A stretch of 64,000 nucleotides of DNA. It comes from Maritalea porphyrae. Its GTDB lineage: Bacteria; Pseudomonadota; Alphaproteobacteria; Rhizobiales; Devosiaceae. Below the pieces are notes generated by a model that made no database searches, was not told the DNA's origin, and saw nothing but the letters and a program-made list of their open reading frames with translations. The position numbers were made by a program, and so were the translations under genes. Position 1 is the stretch's first letter; each line of letters starts with the position of its first letter. The DNA lies in the NCBI RefSeq assembly GCF_030159895.1, contig NZ_BSNI01000002.1:1390306-1454305 (forward strand), written 5' to 3'. Of this stretch, positions 8,285 through 17,383 are shown in pieces.

Positions 8285-9271
8285 ATGTTACGTTGGGGCA
8301 TTTTAGGAACTGCAAAAATTGCGCGGGAGCGCTTGGTTCCGGCAATTCATGCAGCAAGCAATGCAAGCCTGATGGGCATAGCAAGCCGTTCACAACAAAG
8401 CGCTGACGCGTTTGCCAAAACCCACGGCATTCCGCTTGCCTTCCCAACTTACGAAGCAATGCTGGAAAGCGACCAGATCGATGCAATCTACATTCCGCTG
8501 CCCACATCCGCTCACGTTGAATGGACGAAAAAAGTCCTAGACGCGGGCAAACACGTCCTGTGCGAAAAACCGATTGCTCTAGAAGCTGCTCAAATTAATC
8601 AGCTCATTTCAGCGCGCGATGAAAGCGGCAAAGTGGCGGCCGAAGCCTTTATGGTCACCTACCATCCGCAATGGCACAAAGTGCGTGATCTGATAGCCGA
8701 CGGCGCAATTGGCAAATTGCGGCACATCCAAGGCTCCTTTACCTACTTCAACCGTGACCCAAACAATATGCGCAACAAGCCTGAGTTGGGCGGCGGCGGA
8801 CTTTTGGATATCGGTGTTTACCCAACAGTTACCTCTCGGTTTGTGACGGGCCAAGAGCCAACGCAAGCCTATGCAAAAGTCGAGCGCGATCCAGAATTTG
8901 GCACCGACATCTTTGCCAACTGCCAATATCAGTTCGATGGCTTTGATATGAGCTTTTATTGCTCGACCCAATTGGCGGCGCGCCAATCGATGGTGTTCCA
9001 TGGCGAAAAGGGCTACATTGAAGTGAGCGCGCCGTTCAACGCCGAAATTTTTGATGCAGTTACCGTCACCTTGTCCAACCAAGGACACAACGAGGCGCAA
9101 AGCTGGTCGTTTAGCGCTGCCCAGCAATATACATTGCAGGTGGAAGCATTTGGTCAAAAAGTGGCTGGCGATCCTGTTGACCTTTTCACATTGGAAAGCT
9201 CTAAACGTAACCAAGCTGCCATCGATGCGCTTTTCGCTTCGGGTGAAAGCGGCAATTGGGAAACGGTTTAG
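8285..9271 (+). CDS. Gfo/Idh/MocA family oxidoreductase
   Basis: 328 residues. Rossmann NAD(P)-binding N-terminus (RWGILGTAKIAR), the diagnostic CEKPIAL motif near residue 95 carrying the catalytic Lys, and the C-terminal alpha/beta domain with GGGGLLDIGVYP in which the Asp/His region binds substrate. Family members oxidise or reduce sugars, inositols or dehydrogenate dihydrodiols; the GLLDIGVYP stretch is nearest to the sugar/dihydrodiol dehydrogenase branch. RBS AGGGAGAG sits just before the ATG. Together with the following sugar permease it suggests carbohydrate use. Confidence 0.85.
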   Translation: MLRWGILGTAKIARERLVPAIHAASNASLMGIASRSQQSADAFAKTHGIPLAFPTYEAMLESDQIDAIYIPLPTSAHVEWTKKVLDAGKHVLCEKPIALEAAQINQLISARDESGKVAAEAFMVTYHPQWHKVRDLIADGAIGKLRHIQGSFTYFNRDPNNMRNKPELGGGGLLDIGVYPTVTSRFVTGQEPTQAYAKVERDPEFGTDIFANCQYQFDGFDMSFYCSTQLAARQSMVFHGEKGYIEVSAPFNAEIFDAVTVTLSNQGHNEAQSWSFSAAQQYTLQVEAFGQKVAGDPVDLFTLESSKRNQAAIDALFASGESGNWETV

Positions 9272-9329
9272 TCATTGGCTTTGCGCAATCCAATTGTGCG
9301 GCGGCAAACGTACGGGGAGGGAATGCGAC

Positions 9330-10163
9330 GTGATCAACCGATACAAATGGTATGAAACACTTGGTATTTATGTTGGCATTGCTGCATTTCTCACCTTCAT
9401 TCTGGCGCCGTTTTTTGAGGCCTTCTTGGTGTCTCTGCGCCCTTGGCGAGAAATTGTCACCATCCCTTATCAAGTCTTCACCGAGGGTATGGGCTTTGGC
9501 GCCTACATCTCGGTTTGGCAAAGCATCCCTCTGCTTTGGCTCTACATTTGGAACAGCTTTTTCATTGGCATTAGCGCAACAATCATCACCTTAATTGCGG
9601 TAATTCCCGCCGCATGGGCGTTTGCCCGTTTTCGGTTTTGGGGGCGAGACGTTCTGCTTTGGAGCCTTTTGGCCATCAATATGGTTGGCGCAACCACGCT
9701 GATCACGCCGCTATTTTTGATGTTGATGAATTTGGGGCTGCTCAATACCTATTGGGCGCTGATCGTGCCCGGCACCGCCTTTTTGATTCCAATTGGCATT
9801 TGGCTGCTGCGATCCTACTTCATGAAAATACCGCGCGAACTGGAAGAAGCCGCATGGGCCGATGGCGCATCCCGGCTATATATCTTGCGGCGCGTTATCA
9901 TCCCAGTTGCAATGCCCGGCATCATCGTGGTCGCCATCGCTACCTTTATCGGCGCTTACTCGCAGCAATTCCTGCTGGCCATCACTTTCAATGCAGATCG
10001 ATATCTTCATCCCTTGCCCGTTGGGCTGTCGCTTTATTATGGCGGCAGAATGAATGAGGTCATGGCCGCAGGGTTGATGGGTGTTTTGCCAGTTTTGATA
10101 ATTTTCTTCTTCCTGCAACGCCATATGGTGGCGGGCCTCACCGCCGGTGCGGTGAAGTCGTAA
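9330..10163 (+). CDS. Carbohydrate ABC transporter permease (MalG type), orphan
   Basis: 277 residues from the GTG at 9330, preceded by GGGGAGGG; the upstream frame overlaps the oxidoreductase and was discarded. Six membrane helices and the EAA cytoplasmic loop (ELEEAAWADGASRLYILRRV) place it in the MalG/AglG permease family that feeds sugars through an ATP-driven importer. Normally it is encoded with a MalF-type permease, a binding protein and an ATPase; none is present here, so it must borrow partners from elsewhere or be a remnant of an operon. It starts 58 bases after the Gfo/Idh gene. Confidence 0.85.
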   Translation: MINRYKWYETLGIYVGIAAFLTFILAPFFEAFLVSLRPWREIVTIPYQVFTEGMGFGAYISVWQSIPLLWLYIWNSFFIGISATIITLIAVIPAAWAFARFRFWGRDVLLWSLLAINMVGATTLITPLFLMLMNLGLLNTYWALIVPGTAFLIPIGIWLLRSYFMKIPRELEEAAWADGASRLYILRRVIIPVAMPGIIVVAIATFIGAYSQQFLLAITFNADRYLHPLPVGLSLYYGGRMNEVMAAGLMGVLPVLIIFFFLQRHMVAGLTAGAVKS

Positions 10164-10289
10164 GAGCTGGCGAGCCCGGCAGGTGCATCCAAGACGCCTG
10201 TTTTGCAGTTACTGTCGAAATTGCTCATTTGATGAATCAGTTGGACAAGCCGTTGCTGTGTAGGCTTCAATGGGAAAAAGGATTTTTCG

Positions 10290-11123
10290 ATGAGTTATGC
10301 TGAGAAGATCTCTACCCATTATCGTCACACAAGCTTGTTGCCTGCCATTCGGGTCGGTCTTGAGAAACAGGGAATAAAGCCAGAAAACGCCAGCGTTGAG
10401 GACCTTGGTCCGGTTGACGAGTTTCACATTGGCGGGCGCGCCGCAAGCGAGCATTTCTTGGACCAACTTGAAATCACGCCTTCCCAAAACCTTCTTGATA
10501 TTGGGTGCGGATTGGGCGGATCGGCACGTTTCGCAGCAAAAACCTACGGCGCAAGGGTTGCTGGAGTTGATCTAACCCCGGAATATATCGAGGCCGGACA
10601 AGTGCTTTGCAATTGGGTTGGCCTGTCGGATCGTATCGAACTTAAGCAAGGCAGTGCCCTATCTCTTCCCTATCAGGATGCAAGCTTTGATGGTGCATAT
10701 ATGATACATGTTGGAATGAACATCGAAGACAAACAAACTCTGTTTTCTGAAGTTTTCAGAGTTTTGAAGCCCGGCGCGAAATTCGGCATTTACGACATCA
10801 TGAAAACCAACGACGAAGAACTCGTTTACCCAGTGCCATGGGCAACAACTTCAGAAACAAGCTGGGTTGCAAAGCCTGATCAATATCGGCACGCGCTTGA
10901 AAATAACGGTTTTCGCATTTTGGCGGAAAACAATCGTCGCGATTTCGCAATGGCGTTCTTCACAAAAATGAAGGAAGCAGGCATTGCCGCCGGCGGCCCA
11001 CCGCCCTTGGGGTTGCACGTGCTCATGCAAAAAACGACTGCTGAGAAAATTCCAAATATGGTCGCCAATCTGGCAGAAAACCGTATTGCTCCAATCGAGA
11101 TGATTGCGGTGAAGGCCGGTTAA
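10290..11123 (+). CDS. Class I SAM-dependent methyltransferase
   Basis: 277 residues. SAM motif I is LLDIGCGLGGSARF at about residues 68-81, followed by an acidic residue in VAGVDLTPEYI and motif IV around SFDGAYMIHVGMNI. The FRVLKPGAKFGIYD segment is typical of UbiE/sterol/sarcosine-type small-molecule methyltransferases. The substrate is unknown; resemblance is to methyltransferases acting on amines or lipids. An AAAAAGGA site precedes the start. No clear functional partner adjacent. Confidence 0.8.
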   Translation: MSYAEKISTHYRHTSLLPAIRVGLEKQGIKPENASVEDLGPVDEFHIGGRAASEHFLDQLEITPSQNLLDIGCGLGGSARFAAKTYGARVAGVDLTPEYIEAGQVLCNWVGLSDRIELKQGSALSLPYQDASFDGAYMIHVGMNIEDKQTLFSEVFRVLKPGAKFGIYDIMKTNDEELVYPVPWATTSETSWVAKPDQYRHALENNGFRILAENNRRDFAMAFFTKMKEAGIAAGGPPPLGLHVLMQKTTAEKIPNMVANLAENRIAPIEMIAVKAG

Positions 11124-11207
11124 ACCGCGGTATGCTAATTAGGCGCAAGGTACGGGGCAGGAGTTTGAAGCTCTCCGGCGCTCCTGTTTTGCTGATGCGC
11201 ATCATGG

Positions 11208-11230
11208 ACCCTCGGGTCAAGCCCGAGGGT
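11208..11230. repeat. REP-like palindrome A
   Basis: ACCCTCGGG-TCAAG-CCCGAGGGT, perfect 9-bp arms. The TGGACCCTCGGG...GAGGGTGACG wording recurs in many alphaproteobacterial intergenic repeats. Confidence 0.75.
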
Positions 11231-11284
11231 GACGAAGGAAATGAAAGCGCCGCGCCCACAGCCTCATTGTGAGCGTGAGCAATG

Positions 11285-11356
11285 CCTCATCCTGAACTTG
11301 TCGAAGGATAGCCTGGGCGCGCTGTCTGATCACCCTTCAGCAAGCTCATGGTGAGG
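11285..11356. repeat. Inverted pair of REP-like units B
   Basis: CCTCATCCTGAACTTGTCGA begins the left unit and the reverse complement of an alike unit (about 19 of 25 bases the same) closes it at 11331-11356. The 72 bases can fold into one long imperfect hairpin. Confidence 0.7.
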
Positions 11357-11387
11357 GAAGTGGGTTCGCAAACTCCTACCCTGCACC

Positions 11388-11408
11388 GTCCCGCACTTGA
11401 TGCGGGAC
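11388..11408. repeat. REP-like palindrome C
   Basis: GTCCCGCA-CTTGA-TGCGGGAC, perfect 8-bp arms with a 5-base loop. Confidence 0.7.
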
Positions 11409-11447
11409 CAACTGATTTTGATTGGCTTCACCACACAATCTAACGTC

Positions 11448-11497
11448 ATACTCGGGCACCCAAGTGGCGTTTACGCCATGCGGGCTGACCTGAGTAT
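11448..11497. repeat. Compound REP-like hairpin D
   Basis: Outer arms ATACTCGGG / CCTGAGTAT (one mismatch) enclose an inner perfect hairpin TGGCGT-TT-ACGCCA at 11465-11478. Confidence 0.65.
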
Positions 11498-11552
11498 CCA
11501 GAACTGAAGTTGAAAAACACAGAGCTTTAGTTCAACAGAAAGTCAGACCTGG

Positions 11553-11572
11553 ATTCCCGCCTTCGCGGGAAT
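11553..11572. repeat. REP-like palindrome E
   Basis: ATTCCCGC-CTTC-GCGGGAAT, perfect 8-bp arms with a tetraloop, flanked by GG and GACG as in common dispersed repeats. Confidence 0.75.
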
Positions 11573-11719
11573 GACGCGTTCGTTGCTTGGTGTCGGCTTT
11601 GCAGACAATAATGCCCTCTGAACGCGAGTTGCGTGAATAACCGGTTTAGCGCAAATTGAATTGTTCATCATGCAGCAACAGCCATTGCGCACTTTTGTCC
11701 AAAGGCAGATAGTAACGCC

Positions 11720-13012
11720 ATGGCAGCGGAAATTGAGTTCTCATTCAAGGCATTGACGGGTAACGCCCAACGGCACATTCGTGTGTTTCAGCTTCACCAA
11801 TTCTTGGATCGTTTTGCCATGGGGCTGACGGTTGCAGTGGTCGCACTTACGTTGACGGATCGCGGTATGGACCTCTTTCAGATTTCGCTGCTGTTCGGCG
11901 TCTATTCGATAGCAACTGTGGTGATGGAACTACCTTTCGGTGGCTTGGCCGACAACATAGGTCGAAAGCCGGTCTTTCTTGCTGCCGTCATTTCGAGCTT
12001 GATATCTTTGGTGCTTTTTTTGTCGTCAAGCGACTTCGGCGTCCTGGCTCTGTCGTTCGCCTTCATTGGTCTTGGGCGCTCCCTACGGTCAGGCACGCTC
12101 GATGCGTGGTTCGTCGAAACATTCAAAACTGTTGCGCCAAATGTGGATGTCCAGCCCGCCCTTGCGAAGGCGCATTGGGCAAATGCGATGGGTTTAGCCA
12201 TAGGTGCGGTTGTAGGAGGGCTCCTGCCTGACGCCTTAGGCGAGTTAAGTCTGCGGTATGGGATCAGCGTCTATGATGTTTCATATTCGGCGAGTTTTAT
12301 CGTAATGGTAGCCGTGCTGATCTACACCATTTTTGCCATTTCGGAAGAACCGCGTCCGCTAAACCCCAAAGCCATCAAACAAGGCTTCGCAAATGTCCCA
12401 AGTGTGATCACCGAAGCCAGTCTCCTCGCGTTGAAGCATCCCGCACTTTCCTTGCTGCTTGCCGCTTTGGCATTGTTCCTATTTGCGACCAACCCCGTCG
12501 AAGTGTTTTGGCCGACATACGCCAAACCAATGTTGGATGAAAGCTATGCCAATTCTGCAATTGGCGCGCTAACGGCGTGCTATTTTTTCTCAATCGCTTT
12601 TGGTGCGTCCTTGTCCTCCCATATCAGCCGGTTATTCAAGCGTCGCCACGCGGTTACGCTCGCGGCACTTTTTGCTTGTCTCGCGGCTGTTCAGGTCGCT
12701 CTGGCAATGCAAGGCGGAATCGTAGGATTTATCGGCGTCTTTATTGTGTATTCAATGGTTCTTGGCGCAAGCGAGACGCCGGCAAGTAGTATCTTGCATA
12801 GCTGTGTGGAAGATCGCCAGAGATCAACAATACTGTCGCTGCGATCCCTTATTCAGCAATTGGGTGCTGCTTTGGGGCTGGTCATGGCCGGAGCTGTCGC
12901 CGAGGTTTACTCCACGCCCGTTGCATGGATTTCAGGTGCTGTGCTTCTTTTCATTGCGACGGCACTGAGCTTGGTGTTGGCCAAACGGCTGGCTTTGTCC
13001 GGTATTAGCTGA
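11720..13012 (+). CDS. MFS transporter
   Basis: 430 residues with about twelve membrane helices. The MFS motif A is recognisable in the loop after helix 2 (GGLADNIGRKPVFLAA, residues about 74-89), and the second-half repeat lies around SSHISRLFKRRHAVTLAAL. The N-terminal half (MELPFGGLADNIGRK) resembles drug/metabolite exporters. Substrate unknown. It stands alone after the repeat-filled gap and is followed by a small membrane protein gene with its own promoter. The palindromes upstream may limit transcription from the methyltransferase. Confidence 0.85.
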   Translation: MAAEIEFSFKALTGNAQRHIRVFQLHQFLDRFAMGLTVAVVALTLTDRGMDLFQISLLFGVYSIATVVMELPFGGLADNIGRKPVFLAAVISSLISLVLFLSSSDFGVLALSFAFIGLGRSLRSGTLDAWFVETFKTVAPNVDVQPALAKAHWANAMGLAIGAVVGGLLPDALGELSLRYGISVYDVSYSASFIVMVAVLIYTIFAISEEPRPLNPKAIKQGFANVPSVITEASLLALKHPALSLLLAALALFLFATNPVEVFWPTYAKPMLDESYANSAIGALTACYFFSIAFGASLSSHISRLFKRRHAVTLAALFACLAAVQVALAMQGGIVGFIGVFIVYSMVLGASETPASSILHSCVEDRQRSTILSLRSLIQQLGAALGLVMAGAVAEVYSTPVAWISGAVLLFIATALSLVLAKRLALSGIS

Positions 13013-13100
13013 CAATCGTCGACTATCGCACGAGCAATTCAGAATTTGCAAAGACTCGTTTTGAGCCAACGGCTTAGGCGCTCACTCACCGATCCGTCTC

Positions 13101-13128
13101 TTGACATTGAACCTCGTTGTTCTAACCT
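13101..13128 (+). promoter_or_regulatory. Promoter predicting a leaderless transcript
   Basis: TTGACA (13101-13106), a 16-base spacer and TAACCT (13123-13128). The expected transcription start falls at about 13135, which is the A of the following gene's ATG; no Shine-Dalgarno is seen between. Confidence 0.45.
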
Positions 13129-13134
13129 GCACGC

Positions 13135-13416
13135 ATGTTTAAAGATGTACTGGCAACGCTTGCCGCATTAATTTTTTTCATTATGGTGCTCGGGCCTAGC
13201 TTAGTTCTGGTCCTAATGAGACAATCGGGGCAACTTCCCTACAAATATAGAGACAAATATTCTGGCCATCTCTATTTAAAATCCGGCAAGACCTCGCATC
13301 AAGAAGACATGCGGCAAAATCGGATATACGCAAAGCGATTAAACAAGATTTTGTTATCGATTTGCGGCGTAGGTCTGTTTCTCGTCATCGCGTTGAATTT
13401 GATTATTGTCCTGTAG
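13135..13416 (+). CDS. Small two-helix membrane protein of unknown function
   Basis: 93 residues: a membrane helix at about 6-29 (LAALIFFIMVLGPSLVLVLM), a basic middle section rich in Tyr and Lys (about 30-68), and a second helix at about 70-93 that ends the protein. No family recognised. The ATG has no ribosome binding site but lies at the predicted start of transcription of a good -35/-10 pair, consistent with leaderless translation, which also supports it as a real gene. It converges on the DUF721 gene. Confidence 0.6.
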   Translation: MFKDVLATLAALIFFIMVLGPSLVLVLMRQSGQLPYKYRDKYSGHLYLKSGKTSHQEDMRQNRIYAKRLNKILLSICGVGLFLVIALNLIIVL

Positions 13417-13431
13417 CAGTCACGTTTGCCG

Positions 13432-13941
13432 CTAACCACGCCCCTTCAAACCACGCCCGAGCTTTAACAAGCTTTCGCGCAATTCAGGGTTTTCGATGCC
13501 TTCAACCATTTGGGCGAGCGATTTTTCTTCGCCTTCACTCAAGCGCCGTTGGGTGGGCTTTTTCGCTTCTTCTAATTGCGGCACAAAGGGGCGGCGGCTG
13601 GGTTTGATTTTATCGACCAGATAAAACCCGAAATAGCGGTTGATCGCACCTTTGATGGTTTCGGTTTCGTGGGTGAAGGCGAGGGCGTGAATCGGGTCCA
13701 CGCGCACCGTCAGCACCGCGCCCACATGCGGGTTCATTTCGCTTTCGCGCGGCCAATTCAGCTTGTCCGGCACCACACCCTTGTCGAATGGCGCGCTGAC
13801 AATGGTCGACCATCGCATCAACAATTCGGAATTGGCGAAGCCGCGCTTGCGCACCATTGGCTCAATCGCCCGTTCGGCCAATTCAGCAATCGAAGCGGAG
13901 CGGCGCAATCGTTTCGGCGTTTTCGGCTTTTTGTCGGCCAT
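13432..13941 (-). CDS. DUF721 (DciA-like) protein
   Basis: 169 residues. The DUF721 core runs from about residue 15 to 110 (AELAERAIEPMVRKRGF... LMRWSTIVSAPF ... GAVLTVRVDPIHALAF). DciA, the best-studied DUF721 protein, loads the replicative helicase DnaB in bacteria without DnaC; whether this alphaproteobacterial version does so is not shown here. In relatives the gene lies between mutY and a DsbA-type gene; here it is divergent from mutY with 67 bases between the starts, but no dsbA or smc follows. The C-terminal 50 residues are charged. Confidence 0.8.
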   Translation of the reverse strand: MADKKPKTPKRLRRSASIAELAERAIEPMVRKRGFANSELLMRWSTIVSAPFDKGVVPDKLNWPRESEMNPHVGAVLTVRVDPIHALAFTHETETIKGAINRYFGFYLVDKIKPSRRPFVPQLEEAKKPTQRRLSEGEEKSLAQMVEGIENPELRESLLKLGRGLKGRG

Positions 13942-14008
13942 TACTCATCCAAATTGTCTTGATCGGACGTATCTTGTTTGTCGCGTCCAAATCACCCATA
14001 ACCCCATC

Positions 14009-15106
14009 ATGCCAGAAATCAACCGCCACAAAAACGATAAATCAAACAAACCGCCCATCGATGCCGCCGCGCTGTTGGCGTGGTACGACAATAATGCGCG
14101 GGCATTGCCTTGGCGGGTTAGCCCGGCAGACCGGGCGCGCGGCGTTGCGCCTAACCCATATTTTGTGTGGCTATCCGAAATTATGCTGCAGCAAACAACG
14201 GTGCCAACCGTTGGGAAATATTTTGCCGCTTTCACTTCTCGTTGGCCAACGGTCCAAGATTTGGCCGCAGCAGATCGGGACGATGTGCTGAAGGAATGGG
14301 CGGGGCTCGGCTACTATGCGCGGGCCCGCAACCTGCACGCTTGCGCCAATATGGTGGTGGATGAATTTGGCGGCGACTTCCCGCAAACCGCCGCTGAATT
14401 GATGAACCTGCCAGGCATCGGGCCATATACGAGCGCCGCAATTGCCGCCATTTGCTACGATCAGCAAGTGGCCGTGGTCGATGGCAATGTGGACCGGGTG
14501 GTGGCGCGGTTCACAGCGCTGGATCAGCCAGTGCGTGATGCAAAACCGTTCGTCAAATCGTTCGTGCAGCAATCCGTGCCAAAACGGGCAGGGGACTTTG
14601 CCCAAAGCTTGATGGATTTGGGCGCAACCATCTGCGCGCCGAAGCGGGCCAATTGCTTGATTTGCCCAATCGCTGAAAATTGCCAAGGCACCAAAACGGC
14701 AGACCCAACCAACTTTCCTGTGATGCCAGCGAAAAAGCAAAAGCCCAAACGGGCGGGCCATGCCTTTGTGGTGGAAAACGCAAAGGGCGAAATCTGGTTG
14801 CAGCAGCGGCCAGAAAAAGGGCTGCTGGCGGCGATGACCGAGGTGCCAGGGAGCGAATGGCATAAATTGGCAGAAATTAAGTCAGATACAATTCCTGAGC
14901 CAGAATTTCCAATTCGGGGCGAATGGCGAAATTGCGGCAGCATCGAACATGTGTTCACCCATTTTGCGTTGACCCTGACGGTTTGGAAACTAAATTCTGA
15001 TGAGGCGCCAACTCAAAAGGGTTGGTGGTCAAAAAAGCAGAATTTGGATGCTGAGGCGCTGCCAACGGTGTTCAAAAAGGTGTTGGCAAAAACGTTCGAA
15101 GAATAG
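14009..15106 (+). CDS. mutY: A/G-specific adenine glycosylase
   Basis: 365 residues from the ATG at 14009; earlier in-frame starts overlap the divergent DUF721 gene and add nothing conserved. The helix-hairpin-helix (LMNLPGIGPYTSAAI), the catalytic Glu57 (SEIMLQQTTV) and Asp158 (VVDGNVDRV) and the 4Fe-4S cluster ligands Cys209, 216, 219 and 225 (C-X6-C-X2-C-X5-C) are present. The C-terminal NUDIX-like domain (about 235-360) recognises 8-oxoguanine. It removes adenine mispaired with 8-oxoguanine. All key residues are intact. Confidence 0.95.
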   Translation: MPEINRHKNDKSNKPPIDAAALLAWYDNNARALPWRVSPADRARGVAPNPYFVWLSEIMLQQTTVPTVGKYFAAFTSRWPTVQDLAAADRDDVLKEWAGLGYYARARNLHACANMVVDEFGGDFPQTAAELMNLPGIGPYTSAAIAAICYDQQVAVVDGNVDRVVARFTALDQPVRDAKPFVKSFVQQSVPKRAGDFAQSLMDLGATICAPKRANCLICPIAENCQGTKTADPTNFPVMPAKKQKPKRAGHAFVVENAKGEIWLQQRPEKGLLAAMTEVPGSEWHKLAEIKSDTIPEPEFPIRGEWRNCGSIEHVFTHFALTLTVWKLNSDEAPTQKGWWSKKQNLDAEALPTVFKKVLAKTFEE

Positions 15107-15179
15107 GCCGGAATATTGCGTGAATCTTGCAGAATTTGAACCGACATTCCATTACAGTTTTTGCCAGTTATCCTCGCAC

Positions 15180-15211
15180 AAAAAAAGACCGCTGATCAAA
15201 TGACCAGCGGT
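15180..15211 (-). terminator. Intrinsic terminator downstream of ccrM
   Basis: On the reverse strand an 11-bp stem (ACCGCTGGTCA with TGATCAGCGGT, one G-U pair) is followed by TTTTTTT. It lies about 30 bases past the ccrM stop and also separates it from convergent mutY. Confidence 0.85.
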
Positions 15212-15239
15212 GAGTTGCCTGAAATGTTTGGAGGTCTTG

Positions 15240-16499
<1,260 letters not shown>

Positions 16500-16517
16500 C
16501 TAAGCGGCTGTTTTGAA

Positions 16518-17168
16518 TCAGCTTTTTTGTGCGATTATCTCTGCAATTGGTTTGAAATCAGCCCGATGATGCGGCGTTGCGCCTTGTGATTTCAGCGCTT
16601 TCATATGCTGTGCAGTGCCATATCCCTTATGCTTACCAAACCCATAATCGGGCAATGCGTCGCCAAGCAATTCGCACATCCGGTCGCGGGTGACCTTGGC
16701 AATGATGGACGCGGCAGCTATCGACAGGGACCTGCTATCGCCTTTAATCAATGCCTGCCCGCGGCAGGGTAGTTGGGGCGGAATATCCCGCCCATCAATC
16801 AATGCAATGTCTGGCGTTTTCGCCAAAGCTTTTACCGATTGCGCCATTGCGTGAAGCGTTGCACCGCGAATGTTGCGCTCAAAGATGGTCGTCGGCGGTG
16901 CAGAGCAAATGCCTACAAACGCTGTTTCCATGATCGCATCATAAAGCGCATCGCGCTTTTTCGCGGTCAGCTTTTTGCTATCATTCAATCCGTCCGGAAT
17001 GGCTTGATGATCAAGGATTACTGCAGCCGTAACCACCGGCCCGGCCAACGGCCCACGGCCTGCCTCATCAACACCACAAACAACTAAGCCTTTGGCGCGA
17101 AATTGTTCTTCAATCAAGAAGTCAGGTCCGTCAGGAAATAGAGAAGGCTGGGAATCGGTTTTTCGCAT
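16518..17168 (-). CDS. rnhB: Ribonuclease HII
   Basis: 216 residues. The active-site acidic residues are in VCGVDEAGRGPLAGPV (Asp-Glu near residues 34-35) and in ALIDGRDIP; the C-terminal YGFGKHKGYGTAQH stretch is the family signature. It cuts RNA in RNA-DNA hybrids and initiates ribonucleotide excision. The extreme N-terminus reads SQPSLF at residues 6-11, which resembles a sliding-clamp binding peptide. It lies upstream of ccrM in the same direction, as in many Rhizobiales, with 123 bases between. Confidence 0.94.
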   Translation of the reverse strand: MRKTDSQPSLFPDGPDFLIEEQFRAKGLVVCGVDEAGRGPLAGPVVTAAVILDHQAIPDGLNDSKKLTAKKRDALYDAIMETAFVGICSAPPTTIFERNIRGATLHAMAQSVKALAKTPDIALIDGRDIPPQLPCRGQALIKGDSRSLSIAAASIIAKVTRDRMCELLGDALPDYGFGKHKGYGTAQHMKALKSQGATPHHRADFKPIAEIIAQKS

Positions 17169-17299
17169 GTCGACAGGTTTACAGTTTTCTTCGGCGGCGC
17201 CAACTCATGTTCACATTGGCTGCGACAAAACGATCCTTGCGTAACACATTGTCTGACAATAATCTCGTCGCATTCATATTGGGCGCTGAGCGCGGTCGA

Positions 17300-17383
17300 A
17301 TGCCAGATTGGCTCGACAACCGCGGCGTTTCAGCCCCGTTGGATGGTCTGATCGGGGCGTGCAAACCGGAGCAAACCCGATGA
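17300..17383 (+). CDS. Possible 27-residue leader peptide upstream of tnaA
   Basis: A short frame (ATG at 17300, TGA at 17381-17383) reading MPDWLDNRGVSAPLDGLIGA and seven more residues. Its stop overlaps the tnaA start as ATGA. E. coli TnaC, the tryptophan-sensing leader of tnaA, has Trp followed by an Asn-Ile-Asp-Asn stretch and a Pro near the stall site; here Trp4 is followed by Leu-Asp-Asn and a Pro nine residues after the Trp. There is no strong ribosome binding site and the resemblance is short, so this is a suggestion only. Confidence 0.25.
   Translation: MPDWLDNRGVSAPLDGLIGACKPEQTR

Larger units (their letters stand above)
11124..11719. other. Intergenic region built of REP-like palindromes
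   Basis: 596 bases without a credible gene. It holds at least five different short palindromes annotated separately, several with wording (CCTGAACTTGTCGAAGG, ATTCCCGC-N4-GCGGGAAT) familiar from dispersed intergenic repeats of alphaproteobacteria. An imperfect GTTGAA/TTCAAC pair (11509-11536) is also present. The last 80 bases before the MFS gene contain no obvious promoter. Confidence 0.7.

Noticed and set aside
8609-9214. 201-codon reverse frame inside the Gfo/Idh gene
   Set aside because: Antisense to a clear oxidoreductase, no recognisable domain or ribosome site.
14171-14863. 230-codon reverse frame inside mutY
   Set aside because: Antisense shadow of intact mutY.
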